This document shows, piece by piece, positions 49,101 to 57,922 of a stretch of 64,000 nucleotides of DNA. The number at the start of each line of letters is the position of its first letter. The first letter of the stretch is position 1. The DNA lies in assembly GCF_963678635.1 (NCBI RefSeq), contig NC_087068.1, forward strand, positions 11,974,027-12,038,026. Reading direction: 5' to 3'. The notes beneath the pieces were generated by a model, which was given only the letters and a program-made list of their open reading frames with translations, made no database searches and had not been told where the DNA came from. The position numbers and the translations under genes were made by a program. This stretch comes from Symsagittifera roscoffensis (lineage: Eukaryota > Xenacoelomorpha > Acoela > Convolutidae).

Positions 49101-51715
49101 TTCAAGTGGAACATAAACCCGGAGCAAAAATAGGACTCGCGGATTATCTCTCAAGGCACCCGAGCTTAGACCCTCAACCAATTAGCACCTACGATAGTAT
49201 GTTTACGGTGGCGAAAATTAGTAGAATTAGATCCGCCCTCGGATTTAGAAATAGAACTTTCTCCAAAAATAGACTCGAGTCTCCATCGGTTACTAAAAAT
49301 AAACGCGTTTGTAATATATCGAATAGAAAACGACCGGTAGAGGGCGAGCGATCATGCGACGGAAAATGGACCAATCACAGAGCGACGAATTGCATTTCCG
49401 GCAGGTCAACTGAGTTTAGCGAAAATTCAGTTGGGATTATTATTGAAGCTAACGTTGGTTACTCTAAATCTTTAAATTCGTTAATAAACAATAACAATTC
49501 AAGCAATTTAATCATGGAAAGGAAGATCAAGAAATTATTGGAACGACACACTAGCATTAGCAGTAGTGATGAAATTGAGGAGATTGACGTAGATATACAG
49601 GCGATAACAACAGAAGTCCGGAGCACTAAAACAAACACCATCATTTCTATTCCGTCGGTTTACCCTGGTGAAAGTTATCCGCCGGTTAATCCGGAAAACA
49701 AAGTTATGTCTATTATTCCAAGAAATTGTAAAATAGTCAGTAAACATTCCGCTCTTCCCGAATTATTTAATCTTCGATTTATAGAATCACAATATCAATC
49801 TGATCCACAGTTACAAGCCATTATCGAGTTAATTAAATGTAAAGACCCTCAGTTACACTCGAAGATTGAAGCAATGAGTAAGTACTTTGCACAGTATACT
49901 CAGGATTTCCACGTAAGAGACGGATGCCTGTGGATGGACGAAAGGCTAGTGATTCCGAATACATTGCAGACGGCGGTGGTAAACAGACTTCATTACTATC
50001 ACCACGGAAAATCCAGTATGATCGACGCAGCTAAGGACATCTGGTACCCATACATGTTTCGTAGTTTAGCAACTATTGCTGGGAATTGTCCGGAATGCAC
50101 ATTAGCGGGTAAGAACTTGAAAAACATGTGTTCGAAGGATGATATAGGGAAAATACCTGAACCAAAAGAACCGAATGAATCAATCCAATTAGATTTTTGG
50201 GGACCCATTAACTATTTGAAGGAATCTAAGAAGTATGTTTTGGTGGCGGTGGACCGGTTCTCACGATGGCCATCAGCTATGGTCTGTAATTCGAACCGCT
50301 CGGATAAAATTATCAAATTTTTAACAATGTACATTACTGCCCATGGAGTTCCGCGCCAAATTAGAGTTGACCAGGGAACAAACTTTATGTCTAAGGAAGT
50401 TAAAACGTTCTGCAATGAGCAAGGAATTGAAGTCCTCACTTCGCCAGTTAATGACCATAGGGCAACAGGATGTGTTGAGCGCACGATTGGTAGCATCAAA
50501 AATTCAGTGCTGACGTATGCACAAGAGGACAAGCCGGAACCCTTGGATCGAATGGTGGAAAGAGCCCTCGGAGCCCTAAGATTTGTGAAAAATGCATCCC
50601 TTAAAATAACACCGTTCGAAGCGCACCACGGCCGGGAAGCCAATACGGTTCTCAGAAACTTGACTAAAAAACCTACGTTACGAAATCTAAATTGGGAAAA
50701 TGTAATACGATCGAAATATGAATGTTTAGATGAACGAGACCCGATTGCTCAAACGATGCCGAAGCCGATGGACACTAATTGTGGAATCCGATCGGATACT
50801 GAATACGACCGGAAAAACAGACGGGGACCGCTAAGATTAACCGATGAACAAGCAGCTAATCAGGACAATGAGCCCGGAATAACACGGTCATCAAACGACC
50901 CTGTGGAGATACCACCGGCAGTGGTCATGCAGAGGACCGGGGAGCGTAATATGAATAGGTATAGACTATTAAAATCCAAAATAGTTGATCAAACTGAACA
51001 CACTATTAAAATGAGTAATGGTGCGGTGCTTAGGAAATCAGGAGTAGCGCTCAGGAAAGCGAAATTTCCGAAAAAGCGGATGCCGGGAGGAAAATTAACT
51101 GCACCACCAACGCCGTGGGATCTGAAACGGAAGCTACAACAGAGTGGAAGTCAGCCAGGAAGCTCAAAAGGCACCAAGGGAAGTCATCACACCATCACGG
51201 GAAAGGGATCGAAATTCCAAATTTTGGAATCAGCAGAAAATTCAGACTCCGAATCGGACGACTATTTACCGTTGAGCACATCCAAACGAGGGGCGAAACA
51301 AACAAGCGGTCAAGACATCAATGTGGAAGATGGACAAGGAACATCTAGTGGGGGACCAGTGCAACTAGAAGTCATCGGAGTTCGTACCAGCAATAAGGAG
51401 ACGGAAAAGGAAGATACGTTGGCAGGCGGCGAAACAGGAATCGGGAATGACCAGGGGAGAACGAATACCGAAGGATCCGAACCACAAGAAACGGAGCGCG
51501 AACCAGAGCAGATCACAGTAACCGGGGGAAAGAAACGGGGCCGGAAACAACGACTTGTTTCCTATTCAAGCCAGGATTCGGCTAGCTCACTGGACGACAC
51601 AAGCTCAAGACGGTCGGGCAGAAAACGGACAGCAGTGACCAAGATGGGGGGGGGGGTCATGATTGACAACATTAGAAAAACGGACAAAGCCGGAACAGTC
51701 GAAGGAAAGGAATGA
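46193..51715 (+). CDS. gag-pol: Gag-Pol polyprotein of Ty3/gypsy retrotransposon
   Basis: Encodes capsid/nucleocapsid, protease, reverse transcriptase, RNase H and integrase for particle formation, reverse transcription and integration. 1840 residues from the first in-frame ATG (46193); the frame is open for 16 more codons upstream without an ATG. Numbered from that ATG: Gag about 1-330 with two zinc knuckles (C273-C289, CX2CX8HX3C; C296-C309, CX2CX4HX4C); aspartic protease D404-S-G-S; RT with D656 and FIDD at 720-723; RNase H with D870 and D936; integrase HHCC zinc finger (H1267, H1271, C1299, C1302) and catalytic D1334, D1393, E1429 with the D-D(35)-E spacing. Gag and Pol share one frame, with no frameshift or stop between. 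A long Ser/Asn-rich linker separates RNase H and integrase, and a ~240-residue polar tail follows, with an AT-hook-like GGKKRGRKQR near 1780. No chromodomain or GPY/F module was seen. Eleven consecutive G lie at 51646-51656. Family assignment is secure; activity is inferred. Confidence 0.95.
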   Translation: MAQPTGQSGGKNPLGITSFWPSTFAEPPMLWEFWFNRFQWGMVAKHSLNPRNFYYASTLTAAQITDLPEEVDGKNRLASEQVLISNLYLCLGEKGQDELHKRKPHLDLSATRYSRVLDTIETEFRKERNETYETFQLLARKQQIGESLEQFHSVLSGLAARSNFGALETRILRDVFIVNMNNREAQNELCRPTKTPEEVYRIALSYERGYKYAKSYGSITGGGTSGTTGGAGAFQIKTEPVGAIRGGYRNNRLRGRGSFRGRAGMRGGGLRRCYNCDQPNFTPEHLTTCPAKNATCNFCRKTGHYERTCRGKRNNQGRPAVGLIQNQEEMGTTEIGDAEDTYSQHENSVGWVNTPAKKQRSWDSDSSGDYVVMAIRSRTETELKVAGARLPIKVNGKQTNVWIDSGSPISIFTIGELKRTLGTAGVKVKAPAPEDEEFRDYGNNSLRLLGTMDVLLETNGWVTNANIRVIGGSRPSIIGRDLMPNLGLQIVQKAPEGNVMSVKSDQATAEATDVEDSLDNWQIYFSKQFENLFNRVGKIKNYKVHADFFEKLTPIQQKGRRVPITLQEKVDKEIDKLLRQGHIEKLTECSDKYFVSPIVITVKKDGSVKLALESRELNKQVHKNKYQMPNIEELMDTVGQTISERKPGDVYFSTMDLTYAYGQLPLSPETSVQCNFSLVGGKSTGTYRFRTGFYGLTTMPAEFQRVMDTILPEFPQAHAFIDDILVVTKGTEIEHISTVEKILRKLDRENMSLKLTKCQFARGECEWLAHKITRTGITPLVRKTEPIESLKAPKTVSQPKSFMGSIHSLHKYLPALAESSASLRPLLRRKNDYIWSEECQISFESLKKQVANIVELRHFDIHRDTRIVCDASHNGLGAVLEQLNADGWRPISFASRYLNAAEKNYSTNELEMLAVVWGAEYFRNYVLGRKFLIVTDHKALVSLLNGNNKKNKTMFSRLTRWLDRLIPFDFQVEHKPGAKIGLADYLSRHPSLDPQPISTYDSMFTVAKISRIRSALGFRNRTFSKNRLESPSVTKNKRVCNISNRKRPVEGERSCDGKWTNHRATNCISGRSTEFSENSVGIIIEANVGYSKSLNSLINNNNSSNLIMERKIKKLLERHTSISSSDEIEEIDVDIQAITTEVRSTKTNTIISIPSVYPGESYPPVNPENKVMSIIPRNCKIVSKHSALPELFNLRFIESQYQSDPQLQAIIELIKCKDPQLHSKIEAMSKYFAQYTQDFHVRDGCLWMDERLVIPNTLQTAVVNRLHYYHHGKSSMIDAAKDIWYPYMFRSLATIAGNCPECTLAGKNLKNMCSKDDIGKIPEPKEPNESIQLDFWGPINYLKESKKYVLVAVDRFSRWPSAMVCNSNRSDKIIKFLTMYITAHGVPRQIRVDQGTNFMSKEVKTFCNEQGIEVLTSPVNDHRATGCVERTIGSIKNSVLTYAQEDKPEPLDRMVERALGALRFVKNASLKITPFEAHHGREANTVLRNLTKKPTLRNLNWENVIRSKYECLDERDPIAQTMPKPMDTNCGIRSDTEYDRKNRRGPLRLTDEQAANQDNEPGITRSSNDPVEIPPAVVMQRTGERNMNRYRLLKSKIVDQTEHTIKMSNGAVLRKSGVALRKAKFPKKRMPGGKLTAPPTPWDLKRKLQQSGSQPGSSKGTKGSHHTITGKGSKFQILESAENSDSESDDYLPLSTSKRGAKQTSGQDINVEDGQGTSSGGPVQLEVIGVRTSNKETEKEDTLAGGETGIGNDQGRTNTEGSEPQETEREPEQITVTGGKKRGRKQRLVSYSSQDSASSLDDTSSRRSGRKRTAVTKMGGGVMIDNIRKTDKAGTVEGKE
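46194..46209 (+). promoter_or_regulatory. Primer binding site, tRNA-Ser-like
   Basis: tggcgcagccaacagg starts directly after the LTR end. Tgg complements the CCA tail of a tRNA. The following cgcag fits an acceptor ending ctgcg, as in serine tRNAs, which prime several animal Ty3/gypsy elements. The specific tRNA cannot be checked here. The site overlaps the gag start codon. Confidence 0.7.
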
Positions 51716-51929
51716 AGAAAAGAAAAAGGAAAAATTGAGTTCGAACAGTCTATAAAACTTTGCTAAAGAAATGGGGAAGTCCAGGGAGAGGGCATGCTGC
51801 ATAACAGCTAAAACTCAAGAATTTGTGTTCTAACAAAACTGTAGTTGATTTGAAAAACCTTGTTATTAACCCTATTGTTTACTGCTAACATAGATACGTT
51901 GGATATTGGAATTGAGTATTATTTATTAC

Positions 51930-51940
51930 AAGGAGGGAAA
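51930..51940 (+). promoter_or_regulatory. Polypurine tract
   Basis: aaggagggaaa immediately precedes the 3' LTR, the expected site for plus-strand priming. Confidence 0.85.
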
Positions 51941-52130
51941 TGTCATAGTATCTAAATTTAGTTCATGTTTCAATTCGAGTTGTGTTATCTATTTTAATCA
52001 TCTGTCTGGCGCTAACCGGTATTTAACCTTCGGAGTGTCTGTCACCTTCGGATTGTCTCCGACTTACTTTATGAAATACGGTTGCTTAACAAACGGAATT
52101 TAATTAACACTTCGAAACCGTCTTTTCACA
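51941..52130 (+). repeat. 3' LTR of the Ty3/gypsy element
   Basis: 190 bp, tgtcatag...cttttcaca, matching the 5' LTR except for lack of the 14 bases found there at 46102-46115. Confidence 0.95.
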
Positions 52131-52134
52131 ATTC

Positions 52135-53519
52135 ATTTGTTGTTCCAACTTGTGAAGAAGGTAAGAAATATATATGCGTGGGTGATTTTTTCTGAGATCA
52201 AAACGTTGACTGTGTACGGGCATCGATCCCCATTTCTTTGATTGCTAAGCGGGTTTGTTGGTTTAAGTTTGTAGAGAAAAAAACGTGATGAGCTTAAGTC
52301 AAAACGCAGGATGTAATTTTCATCTAAATAAACAGATTAATCAATAATTAGTACGTAATGACTTTGAGTGCAGGTTTACATGACACGGGTGCGCGCTTCG
52401 CTCGTCGATGTTTTGAATCCTTCGCTCTTACTTCCGACTTTCAGAGTTCATCATTTCAGAGTTCATCATTATAAATTGTCATTACGTTTCAGACATGTAC
52501 GTTTCAGACAAAATCAAAATTATTCATGTTTTATTAATGATAGTAATAATGATTTAATAACTTCATAAAGATACCTTTTTCTTCTTGTCAATGACTGTAG
52601 TGAAAACACCTATTAAGGGTTAAATTGGTTTTTTTGTGTTTTTTTAGGAAACAGTCAAATTTTCACACCAAATAATGATTTTCCGGTCGGACTTTTGATT
52701 TCATTTTAAGATCAAGTCAATTTCATTTATTAAAAACAAGGTAAATTACGCGTTCTAATTAAAAAAAGTAAACTGCCGCGGAAAAAATTGAGCCACTTCT
52801 AGTTTCGAAGATAAGAGCATAACTTTTAGATTTCCCCGCGGAAAAATCAGCTATGGATCTTGTTTTTTCGATTAAAGTTTTTACTTTGTCCATCATAAAA
52901 TAGTCCTGAAATTCAAAGAGCGTTACCGCCATCTATTTTTTTCTTGATTATTTTGTTCTAAATTGTATTTTTTTTAGAATTCAGACAAGAGCATTTCTCA
53001 AGTCAATTCGTTTGAGCGAAATAGATTTTGACGAGGTGTTCAAAAAACACGGAATTTGATAATTGAATTTTATAAATAGCCGCAACATAAATTGAGCATC
53101 TGTTTAGGTTTTCCGAATACATATTTTCACTAGATGGTTATGGTTGCGCCGACAAAGAATGTGTTTAGCCCAAATTAAATTGGAATACTGAAATTACATT
53201 TGGAAAATTAATTAGCTTTATTTGGGTAAGATCATTTCCTTCGGCAGTTACTTGCGCTACTAACGTTACAAAATTTCAACAACAGAGTACATCAGATACT
53301 GTCTATACATTGATCGTCTTTTTTTATTCTCAAGTTTTATATGTTATATTTTTGGAATTTTTCATACGAATACACACTTTATAGATTTGCTTAAGACGAT
53401 TTCAATAGTTTTGAAATGCCAACCATTTAAAAAAAGTACCTACTTTTGACTTCTAAATAAAATTATTGATTGAAATTTAACCATCTAATCAAATTTTTTA
53501 TTATCACTGCGCAAATTAG
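52135..53519. other. AT-rich sequence, no gene
   Basis: Only small local repeats are seen, for example ttcagagttcatcat twice near 52440-52470 and acgtttcagaca twice near 52485-52510. Confidence 0.45.
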
Positions 53520-53957
53520 TTTTTTACTCGAAGAAATTGCGGCAAAACTATGATTGGTGTTGTTTTTTATTTGATCAATTTCCGATTTTTTTTAAAAAGT
53601 GTTTTTGGCAGAATTTTGTATAGCATCCGAAAGATTTTGATGTCTTCAGCTCACATTCAAAAAAATATTTTACTTGTGATCATGTATAAAAAAAATATGG
53701 TGGTTTGAAACTTGCAAAATTGGCCAAAATGGGATACTTACCAAGCGGTAAATTGCGTTCATATAACACGCGTAATGCGTTCCAAATTGAAATAAGGCCA
53801 GCAATTTAGACCTATCAGATCAATACGAGACACTAAACGCACCTTTTATGAAACAAAAGCAATTTTTCGCTTTGTAATTAAGTCATCCTTTGCACAACCT
53901 AGATAAAAAGGAAAAAAAAAACATTCTTGATTTCGCTCTGATATACAAGTGGTCTTG
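53520..53957 (+). mobile_element. R1 family copy, old
   Basis: Diverged R1 with recognisable order (ttacttgtgatcatgtat, ggtggtttgaaacttgc, aattggccaaaatggga, acacgcgtaatgcgttcc, ctctgatatacaagtggtct). It abuts a younger R1 copy four bases downstream. Confidence 0.6.
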
Positions 53958-53961
53958 TATT

Positions 53962-54487
53962 GTTATTCCGACTTTTGTAACGGAAGTAACGAAAAATTTG
54001 TGCTCGTTATGATTTTTTTCTTTAAAAAAACTTCGTTTTATTTTAACTGACCATTTTTTGACGTAAATTTCAATATTATTAAAAAATTACTGTTGTCATG
54101 AGCTTAAATATGAAAAAGTATTAAACCTGTGATCTTTTTTGTAAGGTTATGGGGGTTTAAAGATTGCCGTTTCGGACAAGTTGGGATTATTAGCGTGCGA
54201 TATATTTCGCGCTGTTAACCCGTAAACGGAAATTTAATCCGTCTTAGAAATCATTCCAAATTGGTTGAAGGAAGCTTCTTTGCCGTAACTGATTTGTCAC
54301 TAAGAGCAAAATTTATCTTTTTGTACTTTATATGGCGCGTGGGGGATGATTATTACAAAAAAAACTCAATCTAGAAAAAAATTCTTTTTTTTATTTCATT
54401 TAGTTTTTTTCATGTAGTTACTGCTCCTTAGACCTTAAAAGAAAGTAAAAACATTCAGGGCTTTGCCCTGATACGAGCAGACTCGTT
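53962..54487 (+). mobile_element. R1 family copy, full length
   Basis: Best complete example, ~526 bp. 5' end gttattccgacttttgtaac, then gaagtaacgaaaaatttgtg, gttgtcatgagcttaaatat, gggggtttaaagattgccg, gcgatatatttcgcgct, cattccaaattggttgaagg, tatggcgcgtgggggatgat, gttactgctccttagacctt and the 3' hairpin cagggctttgccctgatacg, ending gagcagactcg. No coding capacity. Confidence 0.85.
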
Positions 54488-54554
54488 ATGATAGCGAGTT
54501 GTTTCATTGAAATTACATCTTTCATTCTTTGACAGTTTTATCGCACAACCTCAA

Positions 54555-55388
54555 CCTAGTCGATCAAAGAGGGTTATCTTACTAGATCTTGCAAGACTCT
54601 TGTAAATGAGGGGTAATAAATTCTTGCAAATAGAGGTTATGTTACAAGATCTTGCAAGAGTGAGGTGATCTTGCTAGAATCTTGCAAAATTCTTGCAAGA
54701 TATTTCGAGATAACCAACTATGAAATTTTTCACAGAACTTATTCTGAGCGCCAAAAAAAACTATAGAGATCCAGTTTGACTACGGTCACAAAAAATTCTG
54801 AGTTTAAGATTGGAAAGAAAAATAGGTTAAACAAATTTTAAAAGTTTTCATATATATATTTTGCTTTTTCATTTTTTGTAAAGTAAATAGTTTCAGGAAG
54901 TCGTTATAATTTATGCATTTGGTTTTTATTGAAAATTTATATCTATTTTTCCAACTCTAGCGGTTAAACTTCAATTTTTTTGTCAAAAAATTGATGAATA
55001 GAGTCAATAAGTATTTGTATGTTGAGTTCACAGAGATATTTTGTATGTTGTGTTCATATGAATCCGATAAATAATTATGTTCAACTTATTATGCGGTGGT
55101 ATTTTTCTTTTTAAAGCTGATTGTTCAAGTATTTAAATATTTCTACTTGTTACCAGGTAAAATGCCTACTGGTAAAAAATATAATAGTCTTCTTGTGTTA
55201 AATTTCTTTTTCACAAAACAAATCATGTCTTCAAAGATCTTGCTAGAATTAAGAATATCTTTAAAGGAGGTTGTTTTGCAAGATCTTGCAAGAATCTTGC
55301 AAGATCTTTAAAGAGATGCATCTTCTTTAAAAGAATCTTGCAAGGTTCTTGCAAGATCTTGCAAGATAAATTCCCTTGATCGACTAGG
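54555..55388. mobile_element. TIR element with CTTGCAAG palindrome arrays
   Basis: The ends are inverted repeats: cctagtcgatcaa at 54555 and its complement ending at 55388, with partial inverted similarity continuing about 30 bp inward. Both subterminal regions (54590-54705 and 55225-55365) are packed with about a dozen copies of cttgcaag, often within the 10-bp palindrome tcttgcaaga. The middle is AT-rich and non-coding. This is a MITE-like architecture. No convincing target duplication flanks it, so the superfamily is undetermined. Confidence 0.75.
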
Positions 55389-57860
55389 GCACTCTCTCCC
55401 CCTCTCTAGATCTGCCATTTGTGTGTGAACTGCGCTCGCGCGTGCTTTTGTTTGTGAGTATGCGAGCGTGTAGATACGTGCGTGTACGTGATTGTGATTA
55501 AATTTTCCTGGTTGATCCAAAAAAGTGAAAAGATTTTTATTGCACATTGATATATATTTTGAGCACGAATTGAACATGGATTGTGTGTTTTTGAGTTTCA
55601 GCAGAAAAAGTACAAAAAATCAAAAGAGGCATCAAAGGGCCACAAATTAGAACTAAATAAATTTGTTGGTTCGTAAATTAGGTTTGTTATTATTTGGTTA
55701 AAATTCAGCGCTTGCATCGAATCGTTTTTCGGAAATTTCAAGTTTTTCTAAGCGAGCTACTCGAGCTAAGAAACTTTGCAATATATAGATGGCAAGAAAA
55801 ATTCATTGTTCTATTGAAGCCATTAAAGCGATGAAATTTGGAACCCTTTCAAATTATTTTATACTGCGATTCTGTATGCGAAAAAATCAAGTTTTTATAA
55901 GCTAATTATTCCAGCTATAACACTTTTTGAGAAGTTTTTCAAGTTGCTCCAAAGATCAAATCGGTTCGCAAAAACGCATTTCTAAACAAGGCTTTTGAGC
56001 AACAAATTGAAAACATTTTAAATTACTTCGCAGACCAATTCGCAGACCAATTTTTAATTTAAAGCAAACAATTTTAAATTTTTCATAACTTGAAAAGCAT
56101 GCTTTTCAAGTTATGAAAAATTTAAACATAAAAAGTTTGAGGAAATAAAAAATTGAAGGTTTTAAATAACGAAATAACATGGTTTTGTAAGCAAGCTATT
56201 CGAGCAATGAATTTTGAAAAGTTTGCAGTTGTTTCTTAGAGCGAATCCAGACGCGAAATGGTTTGAGTTTTCTAAGCAAGCTAATTAATCGAGTTCAACT
56301 TGTTTAAAGACTTTAAATAATTGAAAGTTCTAGAAAGTTCTTGCCTAAAGGCCTCTTAAACACTACGCTCGGTGGTTGCTCTGAATGATTCTTAAACGTT
56401 CTGATCTAAGCCTTCTTAAACGTTGTGCTCGACAGAAAAAACTAAAACGTTGCGTCCATAGCGCAATAGGACTGGTATTTAATATAATAAGATATATAAG
56501 ATAATATAAGATAATATACAAGATAAGATAGTAATAAATTAGAATAATAAAAATCAGAAGGGGACAGAATCGCTTATTATTTACACAACTCAAAAAATTC
56601 ATCTTGGAAGAACACCAAAAAGGCCAGTTCACTGCCTATCGAGTGGTCTTCTGTAGAAAAAAAAACACCAATCGTAGGTAGTTAGAAGCATTTTTGTAAG
56701 CGTGCTATCAAGAGTGTGGCAAACTATCGTAAGTTTCGTGAAACTATTGTGAGACCGTTTGCTAAAATCAGTGGCAGAAGGGTTTGCATTTTAATGCATT
56801 TGATCGAAAACACAGAAAACGCATATGCTAATTTTTAAAAGTTTTTTTCTGTTTTCACAAAAAAACCAGATTTTTTTTCATGCATCAATCTTTTTATATG
56901 TTTCTATGTTTTTTAAATAATTAGCCGATGACAATAAGGGGAGGGGTTAGTGAAAGGGGTGGGGGGCATCAAGACAAAGTTTAAACTTTTATAGCTGTGA
57001 GTATTACGGCTTTGCTTGGTTTTGATTTACGACGTCCATAAAACTCTTCCCTGCAAGTCTTCGTTGTAAATCATAAAACTTTAAGCCCACGCGCCTAAAT
57101 GCTTCTATATTGGTCTCTACGTAATTTCCAATAATCTGCCCTAAATTAGATTGTGGTCAAAATTAGGGCCGAACAAGCCTTTAGGTCGTTTTTGAAGCTC
57201 CTCTGAGTTGTTTTTAATCCCTTGCAACAGAATAAACAATTTCTTGCAGCAAAAATAAATTAGCGCACTGATTCAAAAATTTCAGCTCATTTAGAAATTA
57301 TTCAGTCTTTTTCCCCCATAACCCATAATGATTAATTATTCTAGCAAACTTATTTTTTCAAGGAAAAATTTTATTGTTAATTTTACTTTTCAAAATTTAG
57401 GCTACTAACAGAGGAGTATTTACAATGAACCTTAGAATGACTTGTAATACCATTTCTGGGTAAGATTACTATTTTGAAATGAAGTTACAATACCCTCAAA
57501 AAGTAGCGTGTCTCTTTCAGATCGAATATCCATCGAGTTCTTAGGAAGGATTTGAAGGAGTTCATTTCCAATCTACTTTTATGACCACTAAATCGCCCCA
57601 GGCAGTCAATTTTCATCAATTTGTGATCTTCTTTTCTCCTTTTATTTCAAATTAAATATGTGATTACCAATTTCTCTTTGTTTAATCAGAATTTGTTCTA
57701 CTTTTGTTTATCTATGCTCGACAGGCTCGCGTTAGTTATTTTAGACCTCTGGATAGCCGTGGGTGCTTTACACAGCTTGTGGTGGATAAATTAAAAAAAA
57801 ATTTATTAAAAAAAAACATTTTTTTTTCGAACATTTTATAATTTATTTACGACAAGCTTG
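55389..57860. other. AT-rich sequence with simple repeats
   Basis: No gene supported. It contains a perfect palindrome (56073-56126) and an ataagata-type simple repeat at about 56480-56535. The 89-codon frames near 55308 and 56363 (reverse) have no family features. Confidence 0.45.
56073..56126. repeat. 54-bp perfect palindrome
   Basis: Two 27-bp arms meet with no spacer at 56099/56100, centred on gcatgc within cttgaaaagcatgctttt. All 27 positions pair. Confidence 0.95.
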
Positions 57861-57922
57861 AGACCGACAATAGACCGCAGTGGGAACATTCAATGCTTTG
57901 CGCGGATATACGAGCAGTCTTG
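57861..57922 (+). mobile_element. R1 3'-end fragment
   Basis: agaccg...gtgggaacattc, gctttgcgcggatatacgag and cagtcttg are the R1 3' terminus. The rest of the element is missing. Confidence 0.55.

Larger units (their letters stand above)
45986..52134 (+). mobile_element. Complete Ty3/gypsy LTR retrotransposon with TSD
   Basis: Element 45990-52130 (6141 bp) bounded by the 4-bp direct repeat attc (45986-45989 and 52131-52134), the duplication size usual for Ty3/gypsy integrases. Order: 5' LTR, primer binding site, single Gag-Pol frame, ~225-bp 3' untranslated part, polypurine tract, 3' LTR. LTRs start tg and end ca. The domain order protease-RT-RNase H-integrase places it in Ty3/gypsy, not copia or BEL. 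The intact frame and LTRs that match apart from one 14-bp indel argue for a recent, possibly still competent insertion. Confidence 0.95.

Noticed and set aside
46354-50643. Reverse-strand frames of 100-189 codons opposite Gag-Pol
   Set aside because: Antisense shadows of the polyprotein, with no independent features.
54555-55388. Assignment of the TIR element to a named superfamily
   Set aside because: No target duplication is visible at the inferred ends and no transposase is present, so a superfamily call would be guesswork.
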